A DNA stretch of 5,394 nucleotides from an uncultured Actinomycetes bacterium (GTDB lineage: Bacteria; Actinomycetota; Actinomycetes; Nanopelagicales; Nanopelagicaceae), in the NCBI GenBank assembly GCA_903842855.1, contig CAIMNT010000011.1:1-5394 (forward strand), in the 5' to 3' direction. Numbering within the stretch: the stretch's first letter is position 1; each line of letters begins with the position of its first letter. The notes under the pieces were generated by a model. That model did not search any database. It was not told where the DNA came from and worked only from the letters and a program-made list of their open reading frames with translations. Made by a program: the position numbers and the translations under genes. This document shows positions 1-5,394 of this stretch, piece after piece.

Positions 1-350
1 AGCCAGGCGGCGGTTATCGATAGGGCGGCTATGGCGAAGGTGGTGCGATCCACGGTGGCTGGCGCGGTAGCCCGAGAGACGATCAGGAGCAGAGCTCCCA
101 TAACCAGAACCTTGGCAAAGTAGGAAAACATCGCCATCCCCATCACGGCGATCGGGTCTAAGTTCTTAGTGATAGCAGATATGAGTAGGTGAATCCCTAA
201 AAAGATGATGACCGTGGCGCTACCAATCAGGGCTCCCAAAAAGCCTGGCTTGTGGCGAACCAAGCTAGATGCGATTACCGCGACAACGGCAACTGCGGTT
301 GAGGGAATGATCGCCCCCCGCCACATTAGCCTCGTTGAATCTTCACTCAT
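1..350 (-). CDS. atpI: AtpI-like ATP synthase subunit I (3' end cut by window)
   Basis: I translated this frame by hand: an ATG at 350-348 opens a reading frame of 116 codons with no stop before the window edge. The protein is strongly hydrophobic with four likely membrane segments, at about residues 11-31, 36-56, 67-93 and 101-116, which matches the four-helix layout of AtpI. The segment 'DPIAVMGMAMFSYFAKV' (about 64-80), with its Tyr and Lys inside a membrane stretch, resembles the conserved third-helix region of actinobacterial AtpI proteins. AtpI is a small membrane protein that helps assemble the c-ring of F0F1 ATP synthase and may take part in Mg2+ uptake. Its start overlaps the stop of the upstream wecA-like gene by 8 nt, which suggests translational coupling; only a weak purine-rich stretch (GAGAG, 10 nt upstream) could serve as ribosome binding site. 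In actinobacteria atpB and the rest of the atp operon normally follow, so they are expected just outside the left edge. Sequence similarity is weak in this family, and position carries much of the call. Confidence 0.72.
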   Translation of the reverse strand, partial: MSEDSTRLMWRGAIIPSTAVAVVAVIASSLVRHKPGFLGALIGSATVIIFLGIHLLISAITKNLDPIAVMGMAMFSYFAKVLVMGALLLIVSRATAPATVDRTTFAIAALSITAAW

Positions 351-1372
351 GAGATACCAGCTCTCCATTTTTAATTTGAAGGCGCAACTTCACATAGCTT
401 CGTCTAATCAGAATCAGAGAGGTAAGTGCAATCACTAGACCCACGACAACAGAGATCCAGAGCGGGTAGAAGGCGGCAATCACAGTTGGGAAGGCGAACA
501 TTGCTGTCCACAAATACATAATGATTGCGACTTCACGCTGCGAGTTACCCATTCGCAAAAGACGATGATGTAAATGCTCGCGATCTGCGGCAAAGGGTGA
601 ACGACCGGCTCGTAACCTACGAACGATCGCCATTCCAAGATCAAGAAGTGGAATTGCTAAAACTGTAAACGGCAGAATTAACGGAACCAAGGTTGACCGG
701 GAATTTTGATCAGCAAGTGCATTCACATCAATCTGCCCTGTCAAGGTGATTGCCGATGCAGAGTCCTACCACGACCGCCATAACTAAAGAGGGTGCACCG
801 GCACGGCTAAAGCCATTATTAACTGCTAAAACATAAGAGAATGCGAAGAAGGCGATCGCGCAGACCGCAACTATTCCTGATGCAAGACCGTCGAGTCCAT
901 CGACGAAATTAACGGCGTTGATCACCAGCATCACAAAGATAACGGTGAGAACCGCTCCGATGTTGGATGGAAGTGTGAGGATTCCATTGATGGGCAACCA
1001 AAGAATTTGAACTCCATGTAGCAGCAGTATTCCGGCAGCTAGCGCTTGTCCCGCAAACTTGGTGAGAGAGTCAAGATCAAAACGATCATCGAGCGCTCCA
1101 AGCAACATGATGAAAGTACCCGCCAAGAAGATTCCCGTTAGCTCCCTACCAAAGGCGTTACCAACGAGGTGGAGATGGCTAACGATGAGAAAGGTGAGAG
1201 ACATTGATCCCCACATCGCCAAACCGCCCCAACGAGGAGTGATCTCGGTATGCATATCGCGTGATCGCAGTTCAATAAAGGCTCCTGAGGACATCGCTAA
1301 CTTTCGAACCAGCGGTGTCAACATAAAGCAAAATACCGCCGATAGCGCTGCCGTTAGTAAATACTCGCGCAT
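343..1372 (-). pseudogene. wecA: WecA/Rfe-type undecaprenyl(decaprenyl)-phosphate GlcNAc-1-phosphate transferase, broken by internal deletion and frameshift
   Basis: The MraY/WecA family moves a sugar-1-phosphate onto a polyprenyl phosphate at the inner membrane, the first step of making cell-envelope glycopolymers. The first half (ATG at 1372; an in-frame TGA lies just upstream, so this is the first possible ATG) has several membrane helices, the Asp pair 'GALDDRFD' (D95-D96), K105 and the motif 'NAVNFVDGLDGLA' (152-164, with D158 and D161). It runs in family register to Gly207, then reads seven foreign residues to a TGA at 730-728. Family sequence resumes in another frame at about 759 ('ASAITLTGQID') and continues through 'DREHLHHRL', the HxHH motif at 576-565, and further membrane helices to a TGA at 345-343. 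The roughly 27 residues expected between 'CIG' and 'ASAIT', including the 'FMGDSGS' loop with a Mg2+-binding Asp, are absent. As written, neither fragment (214 aa, or about 133 aa from a TTG at 744) should be active. With the missing part restored the protein would be about 370 aa, normal for the family. The gene starts 14 nt after glyA with no clear Shine-Dalgarno. A sequencing or assembly error is a real alternative to a true pseudogene. Confidence 0.85.
751..759 (-). other. Deletion junction inside the wecA-like gene
   Basis: On the minus strand the junction reads GCATCGGCA. In the upstream frame these bases finish 'C-I-G' (family: GLCIGFLP...); in the downstream frame the same bases read 'A-S-A' (family: ...LASAIT). 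The bases therefore fit the expected protein on both sides of the gap, as if about 8 nt of short direct repeat had been collapsed. The frame offset between the halves requires a lost length of 3n+2; about 83 nt fits the expected 27 missing residues. The exact length is inferred from the family pattern and cannot be read from the window. Confidence 0.6.
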
Positions 1373-1386
1373 AGTTTGTCAGTAAG

Positions 1387-2655
1387 TTAGCGCGGATAAA
1401 CAGGGAATTGCGCGGTTAACGCATGAACATCGCTGCGAATCTGTGCGGCCTTTACAGGGTCATCTCCATCTTTAATAGCGCGTGCAATCAGCGATGCGAC
1501 CTCTTGCATCTGTGTCGCGCCCATCCCCTGAGTAGTTGTGGCAGCAGATCCAACGCGGATACCACTTGTAACTGCAGGTGACTCTGGGTCGTATGGAATC
1601 GCATTCTTGTTAAGAGTGATTCCAGAATTTCCACATCGCTCATCGGCAACCTTGCCAGTGACTCCTGTCGAGCGAATGTCGATCAAAGCGAGATGGGTCT
1701 GCGTTCCACCTGATACGGCACGCATTCCGTGATCTTCCAAACTCTTAGCTAGTACCTGGCAGTTTGCAATTACATCTTTAGCATACTTTTGATATTCGGG
1801 AGTTGCGCACTCCTTGAGAGCAACCGCCTTTCCTGCAACCGCGCTCATGATCGGCCCACCCTGCATTCCAGGGAATACCGCCTTATCAATGGCTGCGGCG
1901 TGTTCTGCCTTCGAAACAATCATTCCACCACGTGGTCCTCGCAAAACTTTATGTGTTGTAAATGAGACTACATCTGCGTATGGAACTGGACTTGGAATTG
2001 CCTTTCCCGCCACCAATCCAATGAAGTGCGCAGCATCAACCCACATAATTGCGCCAACCTCATCGCAGATCTGACGTACCTTTTCAAAATCGATCAAACT
2101 TGGATATGCAGTTGCACCAGTACAGATCATGCGTGGAGAATTCTTAAGCGCTAAATCGCGCAGTTCGTCATAATCAATAAGTTCATCTTCGGCACGAACG
2201 CCGTAGGAGACAATGTTGAACCACTTTCCAGAGAAGTTGACCTTTGATCCGTGAGTGAGGTGGCCTCCGTGAGGCAACGACATTGCTAGGACCGTGTCAC
2301 CAGGTTTTGTGAATGCTTGATAGACCGCGACATTTGCGCTTGCTCCCGAGTGTGGTTGCAAGTTGGCATGTTCGGCTCCAAAGAGCGCCTTTGCGCGTTC
2401 GATTCCGATGAGCTCAACCTTGTCGACCTCTTCACAACCGCCGTAGTAGCGCTTGCCTGGATAGCCCTCTGCATATTTATTAGAGAGGGTGGAGCCCAGG
2501 GCTGCGAGTACAGCTGGTGAGGTGAAATTCTCGCTGGCAATTAATTGCAGATTGTGGCGTTGGCGCTCAAGTTCGCTGAGGACCACCGCGGCAATATCTG
2601 GATCTTGTGCCGTTAGTGCGTCGAAATCCGGTCCATAAAAGGTATCTGAAGACAT
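1387..2655 (-). CDS. glyA: Serine hydroxymethyltransferase
   Basis: This PLP enzyme interconverts serine and glycine while moving a one-carbon unit to and from tetrahydrofolate in the cytoplasm, feeding purine, thymidylate and methionine synthesis. The 422-residue length is normal. Family signatures appear in order: 'NLQLIASENF' (35-44), 'NKYAEGYPGKRYYGG' (59-73) with active-site tyrosines, 'LPHGGHLTHGS' (127-137) with the PLP-stacking His, 'WVDAAH' (205-210) with the Asp that pairs with the PLP ring nitrogen, 'TTHKVLRGPRGG' (233-244) with the Schiff-base Lys236, and 'SGIRVG' (364-369) with Arg367 for the substrate carboxylate. All catalytic residues I can place are present. Small departures from the usual pattern are TAY for SAY at 182-184, Ser in place of the usual Arg in 'AYPSLIDF', and Gln376 where 'TTRG' is usual. 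The ATG at 2655 follows the end of sua5 by 9 nt and has a Shine-Dalgarno at good spacing. A position between sua5 and wecA occurs in other actinobacteria, which supports this being the ordinary housekeeping copy. Confidence 0.96.
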   Translation of the reverse strand: MSSDTFYGPDFDALTAQDPDIAAVVLSELERQRHNLQLIASENFTSPAVLAALGSTLSNKYAEGYPGKRYYGGCEEVDKVELIGIERAKALFGAEHANLQPHSGASANVAVYQAFTKPGDTVLAMSLPHGGHLTHGSKVNFSGKWFNIVSYGVRAEDELIDYDELRDLALKNSPRMICTGATAYPSLIDFEKVRQICDEVGAIMWVDAAHFIGLVAGKAIPSPVPYADVVSFTTHKVLRGPRGGMIVSKAEHAAAIDKAVFPGMQGGPIMSAVAGKAVALKECATPEYQKYAKDVIANCQVLAKSLEDHGMRAVSGGTQTHLALIDIRSTGVTGKVADERCGNSGITLNKNAIPYDPESPAVTSGIRVGSAATTTQGMGATQMQEVASLIARAIKDGDDPVKAAQIRSDVHALTAQFPVYPR

Positions 2656-2662
2656 ACCCGAA

Positions 2663-2667
2663 CCTTA
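2663..2667 (-). promoter_or_regulatory. Ribosome binding site of glyA
   Basis: The minus strand reads TAAGG, then 7 nt, then the glyA ATG. The TAA is also the stop codon of the upstream sua5-like gene, so ribosomes ending that gene sit on the glyA start region. This supports the 2655 start and suggests coupled translation. Confidence 0.5.
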
Positions 2668-3327
2668 TGGCTTGGGCGCAGAAATCGCCGTAATCGTGGG
2701 CACAACCTCCTGAAGCGCCTCAAGTGAGATTGCCCCTATGCGAGCCGCTTCAATTCCTCCACCAGCTTTTCGGCGTAAAACGGTCGAGGCAGGGCCCTCG
2801 GGCAAGATTCCCTCGTCCACCTGAAGCCCAATCTCCTCGGGAGATATTGGCAGGTAGGTCAGGTCTCGAAGTGGTGGCTGACCGGCGACCGACGCGCTAG
2901 CTGCGGCAAGTGGACCGCTTCGGCCAAGCAGCGAGAGCAAAAACTCTCGTTGTGGAATTCGGACTGCAAATTCCCCGAGCGCACGACCATCCCCTAAATC
3001 CCAACTTAGGGCAGATTGCGGACCGAGTTGGACCGTAAGTAGCCCTGGCCAAAATGCATTGACTACCTTTTGCCAATCAGAATCAAAATCTGTGGCGAGG
3101 CCGCTGACTGCGGTCACTTTGCCGATTAAGACCTGAGCGGCGGTGCCGGGTTGATCTCCGCGCAGGGCGTGCAATTTGTTGACCGCTCCATGGCTAAATG
3201 CATCGCAGACATATAAATACCCGTGCTCGGCAGCAACGACAACGACATCCCCTTGTAGCAGTGCAACCAATGCTCGATCGCGAAGAGCGTTCTTATTTCT
3301 AGAATTTAGCTTTACTACATTACTCAT
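2665..3327 (-). CDS. Sua5/YrdC-domain protein with altered active-site motifs
   Basis: Sua5/TsaC enzymes make threonylcarbamoyl-AMP from threonine, bicarbonate and ATP for the t6A modification of tRNA at position 37. The 220-residue protein follows the family along its length: a hydrophobic strand at 27-33, 'AFWPGLLTVQL' (91-101, family FWPGxLT), 'SWDLGD' (108-113), 'FAVRIP' (120-125, family VAVRxP), 'GPLAAASASVAGQPP' (138-152, family PLxxTSANxSGxPP), 'STVL' (181-184) and 'RIGAIS' (196-201, family RPGxIS). The catalytic signatures are changed, however. Where the family has PTDTVYG it reads 'AAEHGYLY' (32-39), where it has KGR it reads 'RGD' (56-58), and the SAN triplet is 'SAS' (144-146). The alignment through this region needs no gaps, so these are substitutions rather than a frame error. 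The ATG at 3327 overlaps the hflX stop by 4 nt (ATGA). Its place before glyA and wecA is that of the actinobacterial sua5, so it is probably the positional orthologue, but t6A synthase activity is doubtful and I give no symbol. It may be non-catalytic or have changed substrate. Confidence 0.8.
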   Translation of the reverse strand: MSNVVKLNSRNKNALRDRALVALLQGDVVVVAAEHGYLYVCDAFSHGAVNKLHALRGDQPGTAAQVLIGKVTAVSGLATDFDSDWQKVVNAFWPGLLTVQLGPQSALSWDLGDGRALGEFAVRIPQREFLLSLLGRSGPLAAASASVAGQPPLRDLTYLPISPEEIGLQVDEGILPEGPASTVLRRKAGGGIEAARIGAISLEALQEVVPTITAISAPKP

Positions 3328-4778
3328 GCCTTGAGGGCTCCTTGCTCAATCATCTCTTCAATTCGCTTGGCGATATGGGCATCGACCATGGCGTGAATTC
3401 TAGTTCCATCCTCTGAATACGTTTCTGAGAGCACTTCACCGCGCTCGTGAATAACGGAGACCAACTCTCCGCGATTAAATGGAATTACGGCAGTTATTTC
3501 TACGCGAGGCCGTGGCAGCGAAGTCTCGATCGCTTTGAGAAGTGTCTCTAGGCCAAATCCGGTTCGGGCAGAGAATGCGTAACTGTTGGACTCTTCGCGC
3601 AGAATCTGCATGATCACTTCAGGCGCGGCAATGTCTGCCTTATTGATGGCAATGATCTCGGGGATATCTCCGCCGCCCACATCCTTGATCACTTCGCGGA
3701 CAGCTCGAATCTGCTCCTTCGGATCTGGGTGAGATCCATCTACTACGTGGACGATTAGATCAGCGGCCGCCACTTCTTCAAGAGTTGATTTAAAGGCCTC
3801 AACGAGTTGATGCGGAAGGTGACGGACAAATCCAACGGTATCGGCCAATGTATAGATACGACCATCGGAGCTCTTGGTCTGACGAACGGTTGGGTCCAAC
3901 GTTGCGAAGAGCGCGTTCTCAACTAGGACGCCGGCATTTGTTAGGCGGTTCATCAAAGAAGATTTTCCAGCATTGGTGTAGCCAGCGATCGCCACAGATG
4001 GGACGCTGTACTTCGTTCGCTCTTGTCGCTTGGTATCACGAGCGACCTTCATCTCTTTTATCTCTTTACGAAGTTTGGCCATCTTGTCATTGATACGGCG
4101 ACGATCGGTTTCGATCTTGGTCTCACCTGGACCACGTCCACCGATACCACCAGCCTGACGCGAGAGAGAGTCACCCCAACCACGCAGACGCGGCAACATA
4201 TAACTCATCTGGGCTAGCTCGACCTGCGCCTTTCCTTCACGAGATTTCGCATGTTGCGCAAAAATATCCAAGATCAGCGCGGTTCGATCAATCACTTTTA
4301 CTTTAAGTTTTGATTCCAAAGTCCGAAGTTGTGCGGGAGACAATTCACCATCGCAGACAACTGTATCGGCGCCGGTAGCAATGACAGATTGTTTTACCTC
4401 TGCAACTTTTCCTGAACCGATAAAGGTTGAAGCATCTGGCTTATCGCGCCGCTGCACAAAGCCTTCCATCACTTCAGATCCTGCAGTTTCCGCTAGCGCA
4501 GCAAGTTCCTTCATGGAATTCTCTGCATCCTGCGCGGTGCCTTCGGTCCATACGCCAACAAGGACAACTTTCTCCAGACGCAATTGACGGTATTCGGCAT
4601 CGTTAACATCCTGAAGTTCAGTAGAAAGTCCAGAGACGCGTCGCAGCGCCTGTCGATCTTGTAGATCCTGTTGGTTGTTCTCGTCACTCTCAGTGGAGTC
4701 GTACTCAGCCGCAGCGCGAGCGCTCTCGCGCAGGAGTTGGTCGATATCGATATCAAGAGGTTCTTCGCCGTGGCTCAC
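3324..4778 (-). CDS. hflX: Ribosome-associated GTPase HflX
   Basis: HflX binds the 50S subunit and splits stalled or hibernating ribosomes, especially under heat or antibiotic stress. The 484-residue protein has an acidic N-terminal extension (1 to about 60), the HflX N-terminal domain starting near 'LEKVVLVGVWTEGT' (68-81), and a helical linker with the glycine-rich signature 'GGIGGRGPGETKIETDRR' (210-227) followed by a charged, probably coiled segment to about 255. The GTPase domain follows: G1 'GYTNAGKS' (266-273), a G2 threonine in 'FATLDPT' (291-297), G3 'DTVGF' (313-317), G4 'NKAD' (379-382) and G5 'SAR' (403-405). A short C-terminal domain (about 424-484) completes the usual actinobacterial length. 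All nucleotide-binding motifs look intact. The start is GTG at 4778, within GTGA shared with the dapF stop; there is no better start until Met89, inside the N-terminal domain. The 3' end shares ATGA with the next gene. The 4-nt overlaps on both sides point to coupled translation. The dapF-hflX pair is common in actinobacteria. Confidence 0.96.
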   Translation of the reverse strand: MSHGEEPLDIDIDQLLRESARAAAEYDSTESDENNQQDLQDRQALRRVSGLSTELQDVNDAEYRQLRLEKVVLVGVWTEGTAQDAENSMKELAALAETAGSEVMEGFVQRRDKPDASTFIGSGKVAEVKQSVIATGADTVVCDGELSPAQLRTLESKLKVKVIDRTALILDIFAQHAKSREGKAQVELAQMSYMLPRLRGWGDSLSRQAGGIGGRGPGETKIETDRRRINDKMAKLRKEIKEMKVARDTKRQERTKYSVPSVAIAGYTNAGKSSLMNRLTNAGVLVENALFATLDPTVRQTKSSDGRIYTLADTVGFVRHLPHQLVEAFKSTLEEVAAADLIVHVVDGSHPDPKEQIRAVREVIKDVGGGDIPEIIAINKADIAAPEVIMQILREESNSYAFSARTGFGLETLLKAIETSLPRPRVEITAVIPFNRGELVSVIHERGEVLSETYSEDGTRIHAMVDAHIAKRIEEMIEQGALKA

Positions 4779-5394
4779 AGATATGTATCCAGTTCGAAAT
4801 CTTTCATGAGTACTGCAGGACCGATCAAAGTTGAATTGCTATGTGCATCTGTATCTACAACTAATCGTCCGCCAGGAGGATTGATCACCCAGCGAGAAGG
4901 TAGGCGGCTACCTTTATGGAGGGTCGCAGCTAGCGCTACAGCGCAGGTACCGGTTCCGCATGATTGTGTTTCGCCGACACCGCGCTCGTAAACTCGCATT
5001 GCAAGTTCACCATTAGGAAGAAAAGTTACAAACTCAACATTAACTCCATCGGGATAATCGCCATCGACCTCAGGGGCAACCTTGAGGTCACCGATTGCAG
5101 CCAAATCGTCTACAAAGACCACCGCATGAGGATTTCCGACATCTACATGGGTTGCGTTCCAAGATTGATCTCCGATGCGAACAGTGACATCGTCATACAC
5201 CTCTTCGACGTGACCCATATTGACTGAGATGTCATCCACCGCCGGGACAGCCAGGTACTTCATACCTGCCCGAGTATTGATTGGAAAGATTCCTTCACCT
5301 TGATGACCACGTTCCACCAAGTAACGCGCCATCACCCGGATCCCATTGCCGCACATCTCCGCGATTGATCCATCTTGGTTGCGGTAATCCATGA
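4775..5394 (-). CDS. dapF: Diaminopimelate epimerase (5' end cut by window)
   Basis: DapF converts LL-diaminopimelate to the meso form, the precursor of lysine and of peptidoglycan cross-links in most bacteria. The visible part holds both catalytic cysteines in their signatures: 'AEMCGNGIR' (Cys14 counting from the Met codon at 5392) and 'GETQSCGTGTCAVA' (Cys145). Also present are 'VDVGNPHAVVFV' (83-94), 'GVNVEFV' (116-122), 'YERGVGET' (135-142) and 'NPPGGRL' (171-177), all expected for the family. The Met at 5392 is not the true start: the segment around it corresponds to the family's internal 'NxDGSxAEMCGNG' region, so roughly 70 N-terminal residues lie beyond the right edge. The gene ends in CTGTGA, where the TGA overlaps the GTG start of hflX by 4 nt. 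Nothing in the visible part suggests loss of function. Confidence 0.96.
   Translation of the reverse strand, partial: MDYRNQDGSIAEMCGNGIRVMARYLVERGHQGEGIFPINTRAGMKYLAVPAVDDISVNMGHVEEVYDDVTVRIGDQSWNATHVDVGNPHAVVFVDDLAAIGDLKVAPEVDGDYPDGVNVEFVTFLPNGELAMRVYERGVGETQSCGTGTCAVALAATLHKGSRLPSRWVINPPGGRLVVDTDAHSNSTLIGPAVLMKDFELDTYL

Noticed and set aside
205..438. Plus-strand reading frames such as 205-438, 1059-1385, 3848-4093 and 4671-4991
   Set aside because: All lie opposite well-supported minus-strand genes, resemble no family I know, and have basic, Ser/Thr/Arg-rich compositions typical of antisense shadows.
343..744. Separate small membrane protein gene starting at TTG 744
   Set aside because: Its sequence is the C-terminal part of the WecA family, including the HxHH motif, and continues directly from the upstream half apart from the missing loop. 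It is a fragment of one broken gene, not a gene of its own.
728..765. Programmed ribosomal frameshift joining the two wecA halves
   Set aside because: There is no slippery heptamer, and a frameshift would not restore the roughly 27 missing residues, including the Mg-binding Asp. A deletion explains both the gap and the frame change.
1373..1386. Terminator or promoter in the glyA-wecA gap
   Set aside because: The gap is 14 nt, with no inverted repeat and no T-run, too short for either; it looks like an ordinary intra-operon spacer.
1..5394. A new defence, mobile or biosynthetic system
   Set aside because: Every gene belongs to a known housekeeping family; I see no repeats, integrase, transposase, toxin-antitoxin pair, CRISPR array or foreign-looking base composition.

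Overview
The window is a compact run of bacterial housekeeping genes, all on the minus strand. In transcription order (right to left) they are dapF (5' end outside the window), hflX, a Sua5/YrdC-domain gene, glyA, a WecA/Rfe-type glycosyl-phosphate transferase gene that is broken here, and an atpI-like gene (3' end outside the window). Junctions are tight: dapF/hflX and hflX/sua5 overlap by 4 nt, sua5/glyA are 9 nt apart, glyA/wecA are 14 nt apart, and wecA/atpI overlap by 8 nt. No stretch without a gene is long enough to hold an RNA gene, a mobile element or a clear terminator, so the set is probably one operon or part of one.

The gene content and order suggest an actinobacterium. dapF-hflX is a common actinobacterial pair, and sua5-(glyA)-wecA-atpI is the usual lead-in to the actinobacterial ATP synthase operon. 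The HflX N-terminus and the 'WDLGD' segment of the YrdC protein also look actinobacterial. The base composition looks moderate (near half G+C by eye), which is low for that phylum. With the dense packing this fits a streamlined, possibly freshwater acI/Nanopelagicales-like genome; that placement is inference.

The genes serve different core processes: lysine/peptidoglycan precursor synthesis (DapF), ribosome rescue (HflX), a tRNA t6A-type enzyme fold (YrdC), one-carbon metabolism (GlyA), envelope glycopolymer initiation (WecA) and ATP synthase assembly (AtpI). They are probably linked by shared expression rather than by a common pathway.

Two things stand out. The wecA-like gene lacks an internal segment of about 83 nt that should encode the conserved Mg-binding 'FMGDSGS' loop, and its two halves are in different frames. 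The junction carries a GCATCGGC octamer that would fit the expected sequence on both sides of the gap. Second, the YrdC-domain protein is an intact ORF with the family fold, but the threonine/ATP-site signatures (PTDTVYG, KxR, SAN) are replaced. I see no sign of a new multi-gene system; otherwise this is an ordinary housekeeping region.
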